Shown: piece by piece, positions 29,401-39,930 of the stretch
How positions within the stretch are numbered: position 1 is the first letter of the stretch
Layout: the number at the start of each line of letters is the position of its first letter
Assembly (NCBI GenBank): GCA_963402885.1
Contig: OY727094.1
Span: 5,458,501-5,522,500, forward strand
Direction of reading: 5' to 3'
Origin: Antedon bifida
Taxonomy: Eukaryota; Echinodermata; Crinoidea; Comatulida; Antedonidae
Length of the DNA: 64,000 nucleotides
The notes under the pieces: model-generated
The model's input: the letters and a program-made list of their open reading frames with translations, nothing else
Told to the model about the DNA's origin: nothing
Database searches by the model: none
Made by a program: the position numbers and the translations under genes

Positions 29401-31624
29401 AATCCGCTTGCTTTTGCAATGATATTAAAGTAAGTTGTATCTCAAAGTAATTTGAATTTTAGTTACTGTATAAATTGATTTTGAATTTGTAATGGTAATT
29501 TTAAGAAAATTAGAAAAAAATCCTAGAATCATAGTCTTCCTGGATGAATTTTTGAAAATTGTGGAATATAGTTTCTGTTTCATGAAGGAGAAAAAAATTT
29601 GTCTTATGTTAGTGCTTTAGATTGAATTGAACCTAAGATTTTGTATTAGGGCCCAATGGTGCCATAAACTATACATGGCACCGTAGGGCCCTGATGCTAT
29701 ACAGAATGTTAAAAATTATACTTCATTCTTCTTTCGTTTTGAGGCTAACAAATTCTTGTTCTTTAATTTCAGGGCACAACGGATGAAAATGGAAACAAAA
29801 AGCCACGATTACAAAATAAAGATATCAATGAACGAGAAGCAGTGGTGACATCGGCTTGGTCAGAGGGTCATTCACCTGGTCATGTGGAAAGGCCGTCAGC
29901 ATTCCGACCATGGTCGCCGTCCGAAATCAAAGCTCTTATGCCAGACCAAGGAGCAGTACTGGTGCATGATGGGTAAGTTTTTTTCCCCCGGAATTGCTGC
30001 TATCAAATAATTGAGTATTAAATAAAGTCATACATAAACAAAGCCATATACATGGCTGCAGCCGCGTACTCAAGTTAGTGTTTACCGATCAACATAGTGA
30101 GCTGTAGAGTCGCGTTGCACGCGACTAAAGAGGGAGCACTGAGGAGCAACGAGCTGTCAATGACAACTATCACCAAAGGGCGTGTCTCCAAGTGATGGTC
30201 TAATAATAACAAAATATGTTTCTTGATTAAAGTTGATAATATATGTAATCTTTTTATCTTAGACGTGGTGCTCCGAAATTTTTGAGTACTGGACCTCCAA
30301 TTCTCCTGAATCCGGAACGAGTTGTACCGGCCCACAATGCATCAGCCTCAAGGTGAGTTATAAGTGATCATTTTATTTGCACACATCACCAAAAGCTTAA
30401 CATCCCATCGGAATGATGAGGTAGAGAAAGTTGTGCTTATACAATGACTCACCTTTTTACAGTAAAGCTCTATCCACACTATCAAACTTTATGTGACAAA
30501 AAAATGTGATGTTCCCATATATGGACCAGATGACGGCATCACTACCATATTTGAGCCCACTTTTTTTTGTCTAACTAGTTTGATAGTGTATACATAGTGT
30601 AACTCAACTAATTTGACGATAATTTAAATTCTTAATGATTTATTATCTGCAGTGCGGCACCGAATGTAGCCTTAGCACCCCTCTCTGCCCAACTTGGTCA
30701 ACATTATACTACGAAAAGCAGTATCCCACAGAAGGATGGTCTTGACAGTATCAAACACTATAGTCCAAGTAAGTAAATTATTGAAATTGTATTCTTTTCT
30801 AATATTGAATTAAAAAAATCAAATAAGCATTCGTCATTTCGTTACAATTTACTTATCGTTTACTTTCTTTTAAGCGCATGGCAATGACGACCCAAAAAGT
30901 TTGCGAATGGACACAAGCCTTGATTCCGAGATAGCGGCTGTACGAAGTGTTTTGATGAAAGGGCATCTAGATACACGGGATTCCCGAGAAAGTCTTCTCC
31001 GTGATTTGTCGATAATACATCAAAAGCAAGAAGGTCGATTAAGAGATACTTTACAGGTAAATATGATTCTAAAAAAAAAATAGAGACCTAAGAGGGTTGG
31101 AAGATAATGTAGAAGGGGAAATGAGTATGAATAAACTATTTATTAAATTTAAAGCTCAACAACCAAATAAACAATTTAAAATAAACTAATTTAACAAATT
31201 CCGAACTTTTATTATTTAGGAATTAGAGAGTGTTAAGCAGTCCAAGAGAGACAAACTGAGAGACTCGGCAGAAATAAAGAGAAAACTTAGAACTGAAATT
31301 GAGAAAATGAATGCTGACCATGCACGTAAAGTGTCAGAGATGACAGAATGCGAAAAACAACGCAAAATAGAAATTGAACTGTTACGATCAAAACACTTTG
31401 AAAGTCATGATGACCTCCGACTGGAAAACGTACGCCTCCGTGCCGAAAATGAATATTTACAAGGAAAACTGGAAAAATTGGAGAAAGAAATGAAGGACAT
31501 TAAAACAATCATGCCAAACAAGTACAATACCGAAAGTGACAGGTCTACGTTACCCGACGAAGGAAGTCCGCCAAAAAGGAAAGCGATAGAAAACATAATC
31601 AAAATCAAGACAGAAGTATCGTAA
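8417..31624 (+). CDS. SKI: SKI/SnoN family transcriptional co-repressor (complete, six coding exons)
   Basis: Coding exons: 8417-9427, 29773-29972, 30263-30352, 30653-30768, 30875-31056 and 31220-31624. All introns are GT-AG, phases agree, and the joined product is 667 residues (human SKI is 728). Exon 1 encodes the DHD/Ski-Sno domain (about residues 124-216, around [20 protein letters not shown]) and the SAND-like SMAD4-binding domain (about 238-308). That second domain carries Cys/His zinc ligands and the family signatures [11 protein letters not shown] and [14 protein letters not shown]. Exons 5-6 encode a long charged coiled coil (about 480-645) starting at [11 protein letters not shown], the family's dimerisation region. 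By family knowledge the protein is a nuclear adaptor that binds SMADs and recruits N-CoR/HDAC to damp TGF-beta/BMP signalling. The ATG at 8417 is chosen because it opens the long frame and precedes all domains. Vertebrates have SKI and SKIL; this could be the single pre-duplication gene, so the paralogue assignment is open. Confidence 0.95.
13786..13838. repeat. Short tandem duplication (23-bp unit)
   Basis: The unit CAGTATTCTGTCCTGCAATG with its trailing GTCA is present twice in a row, followed by a third partial unit that has diverged (CAGCATTCT). The near identity of the first two units indicates a recent slippage event inside SKI intron 1. No function is suggested. Confidence 0.8.
14646..14806. 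mobile_element. Fold-back MITE, copy 1
   Basis: About 160 bases with long terminal inverted repeats. The left end AGCTCTGTCTACACTATCAA is mirrored by the right end TTGATAGTGTAGA. The arms continue inward through a TGTGACAAAAA stretch on the left, mirrored by CTTTTTTTGTCAAAC on the right, and a conserved CCATATNTGG/ACCATATTTGGG core. It has no coding capacity, so it is a non-autonomous DNA transposon that folds into a hairpin. Six further copies lie in this window. The superfamily is not established; flanking TA or TTA is common, but a clean target-site duplication is not visible here. Confidence 0.85.
16040..16245 (-). mobile_element. Possible tRNA-derived SINE remnant
   Basis: On the minus strand there is a B-box-like GGGGTCAAATCC near 16175 and an A-box-like GGCGGTAGAGCAG near 16110-16125. 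Both resemble degraded tRNA promoter elements. They are in an unusual relative order, so this may be two overlapping or rearranged SINE heads. The call is tentative; there is no poly-A tail or target-site duplication that I can identify. Confidence 0.25.
18380..18560. mobile_element. Pogo/Tc1-like MITE remnant with GGGGTGTCCC repeats
   Basis: Starts with TACAGTAGTAACTGTTATTA, similar to the TACAGT ends of other elements here (48933 and 52574). It contains several GGGGTGTCCC units (18495-18550), the same kind of short G-rich interior repeat seen in the 52574-52873 element. The right end is not clear. The superfamily is suggested only by the TA-CAGT ends. Confidence 0.45.
19132..19287. mobile_element. 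Fold-back MITE, copy 2
   Basis: Same family as the 14646 element. The left arm CTACACTATCAAACTTTATG is mirrored by the right arm AACTAGTTTGATAGTGTAGA, and the interior carries the ATATATGG and ACCATATTTGGGCACATCAC blocks. It lies in SKI intron 1. The outermost AGCTCTG of the left end is eroded, indicating some age. Confidence 0.85.
22795..23100. repeat. Imperfect tandem repeat (TTGTTCTG / AGAGTTT units)
   Basis: A T-rich array built from variants of GAGATTGTTTCTTTCAACAG followed by AGTTTTGTTCTGATAGTTC and TTTTTCTGGTAGAGTTTGTT. One block of about 95 bases is duplicated almost exactly (near 22885-22950 and 22975-23035), with shorter and more diverged units on both sides. It is inside SKI intron 1. 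It looks like simple-sequence expansion without a recognisable mobile-element core. Confidence 0.7.
26033..26252. repeat. Two-copy tandem duplication (110-bp unit)
   Basis: The block beginning CAGTCTCTCATGTGTATCAC (26033) recurs 110 bases later (26143). The copies differ by only a few bases, so the duplication is fairly recent. Each unit contains the palindromic TATCACATGTGAT. It is in SKI intron 1 and no function is evident. Confidence 0.85.
27660..27895. repeat. Dispersed GGGAYTATACCCG motif cluster
   Basis: Four copies of a GGGA(C/T)TATACCCG-like or GGGACTTACTATACCCGGG motif occur within about 230 bases, and the cluster ends in GGATATACAGTATGG. The terminal CTGTATATCC (minus strand) resembles the ends of TA-inserting MITEs in this window. 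This may therefore be a decayed pogo/Tc1-like element with interior repeats, but no matching left end is visible. Confidence 0.4.
29090..29205 (-). mobile_element. tRNA-derived SINE head (remnant)
   Basis: On the minus strand a good B-box, GGTTCAATCC, sits in the context CCAGGGTTCAATCCTGACC, like a tRNA T-arm. It is followed by CTAGTGCCAGGGTTGTAC and a pyrimidine-rich stretch. The acceptor stem and A-box are degraded, so it is not a functional tRNA gene. It is located shortly before SKI exon 2. Confidence 0.5.
29649..29691. repeat. Inverted repeat near the SKI exon 2 acceptor
   Basis: GGGCCCAATGGTGCCA is followed by an 11-base loop and TGGCACCGTAGGGCCC. It forms a 16-base-pair stem with two adjacent mismatches, ending 81 bases upstream of exon 2 (29773). 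It stands out by GC content from the surrounding AT-rich intron. It could be a tiny mobile-element footprint or an RNA hairpin; nothing distinguishes these. Confidence 0.75.
30045..30155 (+). repeat. Interspersed repeat B, copy 1
   Basis: A block containing TACATGGCTGCAGCCGCGT, CTCAAGTTAGTGTTTACCGA and GTCGCGTTGCACGCGACTAA. The same succession recurs at 60450-60558, so this is a dispersed repeat. The TCGCGTTGCACGCGA part is itself a hairpin. The family is not recognised. It lies in SKI intron 2. Confidence 0.7.
30464..30597. mobile_element. Fold-back MITE, copy 3
   Basis: AAGCTCTATCCACACTATCA on the left and AACTAGTTTGATAGTGTATA on the right, with the same interior ATATATGG and ACCATATTTG motifs as the other copies. 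At about 134 bases it is internally shortened. It sits in SKI intron 3. Confidence 0.85.
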
Positions 31625-31717
31625 AAAATACTAGAAAAATACAAGAAAAACTTTTGAATTTAAACTGACTTTGCACGATAAATACTACAAAGTATTGTGA
31701 CATTTATCCGAAACTGA

Positions 31718-31728
31718 AATAAAATAAA
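31718..31728 (+). terminator. Candidate SKI polyadenylation signal
   Basis: Two overlapping AATAAA hexamers lie about 95 bases after the SKI stop codon. Other AATAAA-like sites exist further downstream, so a longer 3' untranslated region is possible. Confidence 0.45.
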
Positions 31729-34700
31729 GGAATTATATGATGAGAAAAGAACGAAATCGTGATGGCCAGTGAAAATGTACGTGTGTGGATTACATAGGAT
31801 TCAGTGGATCTCTAGAAAATTATAGTATAATAATGAAACGGGTATTAGTATTCTATGTATAAATGATTGTATGTTCTGTGTACAAAGAGTATATCGCGCT
31901 CGGATGAGCAGCCAAATGTATGTTAAAATGTAAATATGTCATTTATTGTATATTGTGTTTATTTCCAATAATGATTTTCAATACAAATATGATTAATTTG
32001 TATACTCACTTTGGAGATTATTATTAATTTTATGTATCATTTTTTTTGGTAAATTATTCTTATAAAGAAATGTGATTTTATCCTGTAAATGGATGTAGAT
32101 ATATATTATAATTAAAAGCCGTATATTCACTAATCAATTGGTAATGTAAATATATTTTGATTGAACTAGTTACCAGTTTTAGTAAAAATCATCTGTATTT
32201 TATGAAAAATCATCTAATTTTACATAATTTTGACTATAAACTCATTAGCATAAATACTTATATGTAAAGTGGATCATTTACATATAAATGTTGCAAACAA
32301 TCTTTTTAATATTTAAATATTCAAATTTGCATAAATTTGAATATTATTATTATTCATATAAAACTCCTTTGCGAAGTGTATTGTTTGCATAACATATAAT
32401 GTTTTATGCAAATATTAATTTTATTCATATTTTACACTAATTTAAAATAAGAAGTTATGTAGTATAGCGATATCCAAAATTTGGCAAAAACCTTGAACCA
32501 TCTCTATCTATGCTAGGCAACATACCTCTAAAGATATTATCTCTATGCTCTTAATATTTACTCCAAGTCACCAAACAGATAGTAATAGTAGTAACATTTT
32601 AAACTCAAACTAGGCATTTATTGTACTCGCTATTTGATCAAATTTGTATGAAAAATGTCCGTTTTATATCATATAATGGTATGAGAACCTTGAGGTCAAA
32701 TGAGGTCAAACAAGCAAATACATTAAAAATTTGTTACCATGAGCAAGGTTATACTATAATAAAGTTTAATTATCATATTTCTAAGGAAACTGGTAAATGT
32801 ATCAGCACATAAAATTTGAATATTACAAGAAATAAGCATCATAAATTTGGCAAATGTTGCATTTTAAAGCTGCAAGTACTAGCTGAAGCATCTGTTCTGG
32901 TTTTTTAGGTGTTTGGTACTTTTTTAAAAGAGAAAAACAGAACTTGGCACATGCACTTAGTCATGTGACAAGTTTACCTTCTTCTGATTGATTATTAAAA
33001 GGTTCAAAGGTCAATAAAACCATAGGGACTGGTCAAATGAAGCATTGCTTCATATCCTCCATTATATCACATGATCCTTTGTAGGTTACCAATTTAGTTT
33101 GTAGTACCCGGGATTTAAACTATAATTTTTACTCCAGTTATTCCTAATAAAATCAATTTTTTTCCTAAACCCTTCTTAATAATTTTTAAATTTTGTTATG
33201 TTCACTGCCATATGCAATAAAATGTACATTTCTTGTTAAATATTAATTGAATTCTTAATGAGTAGTATTTGAATCTTAGATATACAATAATAAAGCAAAA
33301 TAACCAATTAAAATTTTATATAAAATTGAAAGAATATTATTAGCATAATGATACAGTGCTAGAACATCTGCTTATAAACAGCATACGATTAGTTTGTGTC
33401 AAATTTGAATCTTCAATCTTAGAAATTTCCACATCTTCAATTGTTCTGCTTGGTATGCAACACATGTACGTAACCGCACCGCAAGTAATTTGACCAATCA
33501 CTACGCGATGGATCAACTGTCGCTTATGATTGGTCAAATCATTTGCCCTGTCACGTAGAGTAGGAACCAAGCTTTAAAACTCGCATGAATATTTAGATTC
33601 GTGTGTAGAACAAACAAAAAAACCAAAGAACATTTCTGAGTGGGTTCTTTGATAAAATGTCAAACACACAAGGTAATTTAATTCATTGTATTCTTTCTTA
33701 CAAATTGTACCATATCTGAAATATCTGTAAATGATTGATTTTTGTAAACATTTTTTTTTAAATAATTCTGAATTTATTATGAATAAAATATCTGATCCAG
33801 ATTTTTAGCAGTCAACAGCAGTTTTTAAAATTTACAATCAAGGCCCCAAAGAAGGGATTTTCTGCTTGGTTCTCTATTGGCTTCAATACATGATTAATGT
33901 ATTTAACACTCTGCATTTTTCATTTTCAATAACATGGATATTATTAAGTATGAAAGGCCACATGTGTCAAATTATGTTTATTTACATGAAAATGATTGCA
34001 ATTTTTTTTCACTATTTTTAGTTTAGTAAAAGGAACACATTTAAAAATTACTATTTTAATTATTTTCAAAATATGATTTTACAATGTTTCTGAAATGTTA
34101 GTACAAAGACCTATTTTAATTTCTAAGGATGTAGATTTAAATAAATTTTCCCCCTCCCCCTTCCATATTTGGAGGTCAGATATATAATACGGGTTAATAA
34201 GAAAGTACACATAAAGTATTTATGTATTTTTAATTTAATAAGATACTTTAAATTATTATCAATAGCTGATGCCATAATCAAATTTGTTGCAGAGACCGAT
34301 GTTTTTTTTTTTGTAGTAGGAAGTGTATAATGGCAATACTGTATTATACCATATACGGTATGAAGTATTACTGTACCATATATGGCAAGTATTACTAATA
34401 ATACCATACAGTATATGCCATGAAAAAGTACATATCAGATGAAATACTTTTCTACATATAAAATATCACGAACATCATGGTCACTCGGTAAAATTTGTTG
34501 GTATTTAACTTTTGATGTAATTTGCATAGAATATCACGAAAAAAACGTACACATTCTTTTTTAAAACTAAAATCGCTTTATAATGCTCAAGAGTTGTGTA
34601 AAATTGTTTTATCTTAGTGATTTTATTTTAAAACATTATGAATTTGTAACAAGGTTCTAATGTAAGATTTAATATTTTTTTACTCTCGTATTCAATTAAG

Positions 34701-36034
34701 TGGTTTTTCTATTATGTTATATTTTCACTTAATTAATTGGTGCTTTATATATCATACTTGTGTATAATATGCATTTAATATTACAATACTTGTCCCCATA
34801 TAACAATGTGCCATGTGTTTTTGCCAAGTTGGACATATATGTCTGATACAGCTATTATATTGGTGCAGTTGATTGTTCATGGCAATCCACCAATATCTAG
34901 TTGGCATATTGAAGTTGTAGTAATAATAATAATAATAAGCAAAATTTTTTGAATTTGAAATGATTACGATATATTCTAATGCTTGATAAAATATAACTAC
35001 CCTGGCAGCTTGAATACACATGCAATATTATGTGTGTACTAATAAGCAGTTGGTAATTAAGTATTCATCCTGATGATAATAGAAATATCCTGGGTGAAAG
35101 CTGTAATATGATTGGCTTATAATGCTAATGTACTGAGTGCGTAGTCGATTTATCATTTCATGATAAAAACTGCTTTTATGTGACGAATGGATTGCTGCTG
35201 TCGATGCGATTGAGACATATATGCTGGTTTAAGTTGACGGGATCATTGCGTCACCACGGGTTTACTTGTTAACGTCAAATGTTTCATGAGTTAATAAATT
35301 GATCCACTTTTTGTAGTTGTACAGAATTCCGACGTTATATATAAGTTTTCTCATTATTAAATGGGAACTATTGGAGAAATATAAATATATATATATACGA
35401 CAAAATAAACGTTCTATTGAAAAAGATGATTACAGTGTTTTCAATTGTTTGTTTTTTTTTGTTGATGAATTTTGTAAAAAAGATGAAGAGATCAACACTA
35501 TTGACGTAAGAGTCACTTTACTGCGAGGAATAATTTACAATAAGAAAGTAATAATGTTGACTGTTAATGATGAATGTAAAAGAACACGATTTGTCTATTA
35601 TCACGACTAATGTGGTACAGTGTATTACATGCAAATCACTCAAACGAGAAAAATTATTCAGTAATATGTTATAGTATATTTTATGACCATAATGGAATTG
35701 TAGTGTACTGTTTAACAGAAGGAACATACATAAATTAATAATGTTGTACGCTGTAAAATACTTCATGTATAATAAGGAGCAGAAGGCTGTAAAATGGATG
35801 CTATTGCTACAAATCAAAGCATTGGGTCAAGGGTGAAGGTTGACAGTAAATTTTAAAAAGCGATAACACAAATGGTCATGATGGCTGAGAGTGAAATGTT
35901 TCTGCCACGAAAAAAAAAAAAAAAAACTATTACCATAATAACTATGTGATGTTAGTACTCCCAATTTCTTGACAGCAGAAATGAGAAAAATGTTCAATAA
36001 CCGGTAAAATTAAGAGTGAAATGGTTTTGAGAAA

Positions 36035-36110
36035 TAGCCTGTCACCAGGATTTGAACCCAGGCATATGTAATCAAGGTGTTACACCAAGCACCAGTGTCA
36101 CTACAAACTA
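36035..36110 (-). mobile_element. tRNA-derived SINE head (remnant)
   Basis: On the minus strand, CTGGTGCTTGGTGTAACACC leads into CCTGGGTTCAAATCCTGG, a T-arm-like stem-loop with a canonical GGTTCAAATCC B-box. The A-box half is poor and no acceptor stem pairs fully, so a SINE relic is more likely than a working tRNA gene. Downstream on the minus strand there is SINE-like unique sequence but no clear tail. Confidence 0.5.
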
Positions 36111-37472
36111 TAAATTGGTACTTGGTTTGTTTCCTCCTGAATCTTCCACGAGGGATATTAACTAGGAGGTCTCAGTGAAGTGGTGGTGCTGTTTAATTGG
36201 TTTGGACAAGGTGCTTGCTGTTTATTTACGTTAACAATAGACTGCGATAGGGTATTCCATGTTCTAATAGTTCTGGGGAAAAAAGATTGCTGGTAGACTG
36301 TGGATGAAGTTTGTGGAACTATTAAACTGTTTGCTGTGTCCTCTTCTGGCCCTTTGACATTATAACTCTACTCATATAAAACAGAAAACAGAAGCATATG
36401 GACAATTTCAGAAGTGTGGGGTCAAAGGTAGGCCTTATAGGTCAATGTTGCCTCATATTATTGATGTTGCAGGGGTCAATTGACCTCCCTGACCCTACAT
36501 TCAGCGCATCCAAAATATATTCAGCAGCACTATAGGTTTAGTTCAAGGAAACAGATTTACACTGAAATAATTTAAAGCTTTTTATTTGTGCGTTATAGAT
36601 AGTAGATAATTAAATCAACTTGTGAATCATTGGAAGGGGAGTGGAATAATGGAGGAAAGGGCAGCTGGTATTATATTCACTGAACCGTGACAGCATATGG
36701 CCGACAACCATGTTGTATCCAAAAAAAGAATAAAAAGACAGGATGTAAGGGTGAATAATTATAGCCATATTAAAGCGCCTTCAATACAATACTACCATTA
36801 GAACAACATTTAGAACATTTTTAAAAAAAATGGAGAGAAAAAAAATAAATAGAGTATTTGGAACCTGGGGAAATATTCCCTGGTACTTGTTTTTGTTCTA
36901 AAGTAATTAATGTTTCTCTTGTCACATAAATATTCACAATAATATTTTATTTGTTTTATAGTTTACAAAAGTATTCAACTTCTTGCAGTTAGATTATGAA
37001 TATGAAAAGATAGGCTGAAAATAGTCTTTATAAAATATAGTTATTTTTTAATAAGAATTTGTCACAATTTATGGTGGACATTGGACATTTGACAGTGGAC
37101 AGTTGACCTTTCATAGTGGACAACAGATCCACCAACTCTTTTGCCACTCTTTGGAACACTTAAAGGCGATGTGCTGTTTTAAATGTTGCTTTCAATATAA
37201 TTAATTTTATTAGCTCGATAGAATATAGAATTTAAATTTAGGTTTCATTATGACCATACATAATTTTTAATTTTTTAAAATAAATCAATATTAATATAAT
37301 GTACAAGAACTATACATACATGACTAGATACTGTAATCTATATTCCTTTTTTTCCTTCAAAATATTGTATATTTATAAGCAAATGTTGCTCCATTATAAC
37401 TCTGGTCTTTATTTTTAAGAACCTCTAATACGAATATCTAATGTAAAGAAGATCTAAATGTATATACTGCCG

Positions 37473-37592
37473 TACAGTGGCACCCCTTCCTTTGAGACAC
37501 CCCTATAAAAGGGAAACTTTTCCATATAATAACAATATATGTTTTAATAATATGGCCAACCCCTACCTCTATTAAGGAAGCAGCCCTATTAA
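37473..37592. mobile_element. Pogo/Tc1-like MITE remnant
   Basis: Begins TACAGTGGCACCCCTTCC and carries CACCCCTATAAAAGGG and ACCCCTACCTCTATTAAGG, the CCCC/AGGGG-type interior seen in the 18380 and 52574 elements. It stops where the 37593 element starts, so it was probably interrupted by that insertion. The right end is not identified. Confidence 0.45.
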
Positions 37593-37865
37593 CAGTGGCG
37601 TAACCCATAGGCCACTGGTTTAACACTCCCAAGGGGCCCTCCAGCGTTTAGCCAGTGAGCACTCATAGTCATTACAACACTGCCTATTAGTGGGACACTA
37701 TATGTGTCCTAAAGCAGTATAAGTAATGTCTTCATGTATCGGGCCTACACGCATTTTATAAATTTATGACCTCATGATCATGAATTTGATACTTAAATTC
37801 ATGAATGTTCCTCACATGATTGTCATATACAGATAATGATTTATTTTAATGTTTTTTTTTATTTA

Positions 37866-37964
37866 ACCTCTGTCTACAACTTTATGTGACAAAAAATTGT
37901 GTTGTGCCCATATATGGAAATGATGATGTCATATTACTACCATATTTGGGCCTATCACGACACT
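37866..37964. mobile_element. Fold-back MITE, copy 4 (left part only)
   Basis: CTCTGTCTACAACTTTATGT, then the ATATATGG and CCATATTTGGGC blocks of the family, but no right terminal arm. The truncated copy lies within the 37593-39030 inverted-repeat pair. Confidence 0.75.
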
Positions 37965-38329
37965 ATTATATTTTATTTAGAATACAGTGTACCGCAAACC
38001 TAATTTTAATAGGTTATAATAAACTAAGGGACCAAATTTGTACCCAGTTTTGCCCATCTTGTGTGGCAAACACAAAAACACAAAAGTCTCTAATAGTACA
38101 AAAGTTTCTTGAAAAACGCATCTCCATTTGTATTACTAAAACAATTTAAATCTTGTGATATCATTGATCGAAAATTTCGAAGGAGAACAAATGTACAGGT
38201 TTGATCTGCTTTGTTTAATACTCAATAATGACAGGTCATAGAAAATTGGGACCTACCATAATATTGATAACACAAAAAAAAAACAAAAAACAGTAGTTTA
38301 CTCATGCTAGGTAGATAGTAGTGAGTAAA

Positions 38330-38580
38330 TATATATATTCTTGTGTCTCTGATGTATATGATCTAAGCCGACTTGATGACTAATCCATAGAATGCAATAT
38401 AAGTGAATATATATATATAAATTCCTGTGTCTCAGATGTATATGATCTAAGCTGACTTGATGACTAAGTCGTAGAATGCAATATAAGTGAATATATGTAT
38501 ATCTATGTGTCTCCGATGTATCTGATCCACGTCGGCATGATGACTAAGCCTTAGAATGCAATTTATCTGTTCATCTTAAG
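38330..38580. repeat. Three-copy tandem repeat (about 83-bp unit)
   Basis: The unit has GTGTCTCNGATGTATATGAT, then GACTTGATGACTAA and TAGAATGCAATATAAGTGAA, then an ATATAT spacer. Copies 1 and 2 are close; copy 3 is more diverged. The repeat is located inside the putative 37593-39030 element. Confidence 0.8.
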
Positions 38581-39899
38581 CTACGATTTAGAATTCTCAT
38601 TTTTATTGCAACTGTAAGTCGGCACCTCTGGGAAATTGTATCCACAGTGATCAATTTCAAAGCTTGGATGTAATAGTTTTATGTTATTTGTACAGAAAAT
38701 AGTTTAATTGGCTAGTATTGCCGTCGCTGGATTGATAAGTGTAGGTTGAAGTTCCAAGGCTTTTCTTAGAAGTATGAGACATTTGCTATAATTAAGCGAC
38801 AACTTTACCACACTTTACCTAGCACGCAGTTTACGAAGAGTTCAACTTATAACTTATTTAAATAATATTAATGGTTAAATTGCTGATAAGGAGTTGCGGT
38901 AGTCACCATTATACAGAAAGCAGCTATGAGCACTCACTGGCTAAACCCTGGGGCCCAAAGGCTTAAGGGGTCTCAGAGCATGAGCAGCCCCAACGTTGGA
39001 GGGCCCTTTGCCCCCTGCGTTACGCCACTGACAGAAAGGCCCAGATTCAATTCTTAGTAAGAACAACTAAATGACTAAGTGACTGGTTGAAAAATATTGG
39101 GGAGGATAATGCGGCAAGACCACCCTACAACATAATGCTGAGGCTTAGCATCAAAGAACTGCCTACAGTAATATCTCATTCCTTATTTTCAGAAACAATA
39201 ATGGGACTCACCTTTTCCTTTAATGCCGATATGGAGATAAAAGGAAGGTCAAACAAGAAGTTTAAACACGTTTTTCTTTGACCACATTCTTAAAAGAATC
39301 GAGGAAGTGTATTGCAAAGTGGAATTTTGTTTTTGAATTACGATATTATTTTTTATTTCCACTATACAGCAAACTAATTAATGAATCTGCTGATAGAGGG
39401 TTGTATTCTGCCACCTCTAATGTCTATGCAAATTAAGGGTGATATAGGACGAGGTTAAAAGCAGATACCGATTTGGAAAGTACTTTTTTAAAGATATTAT
39501 TCAAATAAATGGTCACTCATCTTTTTTAAAAATTAATACTTCTCTTTTAATTTACAAAATAATAGTTATTTCCTTTTTTATTTTGTCTGTTAACTTAATC
39601 TTTCTCAAGATCTTTTTCTCAAAATATTCTTCAATAGAGGGCGCTAGACCTAATATTTTAAATATCATAGTATTGCCTTTAATATATTTCTGTTGCATAT
39701 GATAACCTAAAGTACAAATGATTTTCCAGATGTTTTAATATTTATGTAGATTAAAAAAATGAAATATATACATTAAATGAGGTATATAAGTAATAAAATA
39801 ACTTTTTTAAATTTTTAAATACCTGAGATTTCTTTTGGTAAAAGGTCATTTATTGACCTGTGTGAATCTTGTACACTATCTCATTTAAATAAACGTTTC

Positions 39900-39905
39900 T
39901 TTAAT
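39900..39905 (-). terminator. Candidate C7orf25 polyadenylation signal
   Basis: ATTAAA on the minus strand, 26 bases after the C7orf25 stop codon (39931-39933). This common variant hexamer is close to the stop, so a longer 3' untranslated region using other signals cannot be excluded. Confidence 0.35.
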
Positions 39906-39930
39906 GTCTCTCTGGTTTTAGATTTTTAGA

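Larger units (their letters stand above)
9428..29772 (+). other. SKI intron 1 (20.3 kb)
   Basis: The intron begins GTAAGT at 9428 and ends TTTCAG at 29772. It is very AT-rich and holds no supported exon. It contains two fold-back MITE copies, a pogo-like remnant, several tandem duplications, tRNA-like SINE debris and a run of 15 or so G near 10241. A small GC-richer patch near 11490-11560 stands out from its surroundings and could be regulatory. A very long first intron after a DHD plus SAND exon is also the arrangement of vertebrate SKI. The open frames at 11579-11989 (+) and 23169-23537 (-) lack recognisable homology. Confidence 0.85.
37593..39030. mobile_element. DNA transposon-like element with CAGTGGCGTAAC ends
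   Basis: The left end CAGTGGCGTAAC and the right end GTTACGCCACTG are perfect inverted repeats 1.4 kb apart. The arms match further inward with gaps: GGGCCCTCCA, then GTTTAGCCAGTGAG and GCTCATA (left, to about 37673), mirrored at 38923-39030. No transposase frame is present inside. The interior holds a partial fold-back MITE and a three-unit 83-bp tandem repeat. No clean target-site duplication is seen. Alternatively, two separate short elements lie in opposite orientation. Confidence 0.55.
31625..39930. other. Intergenic region between SKI and C7orf25
   Basis: About 8.3 kb between the convergent 3' ends of SKI (+) and C7orf25 (-). It is AT-rich with no supported gene. It contains microsatellites (TAA near 34919-34938, TA near 35385), a run of A near 35910, a tRNA-like SINE head, a pogo-like remnant and a larger inverted-repeat element (37593-39030). 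Open frames such as 35317-35610 (+) and 34123-34407 (-) are low-complexity and unsupported. Confidence 0.6.

Noticed and set aside
35317-35817. Opposing 97- and 99-residue frames between SKI and C7orf25
   Set aside because: Low-complexity Ile/Lys/Tyr-rich frames typical of AT-rich non-coding DNA.
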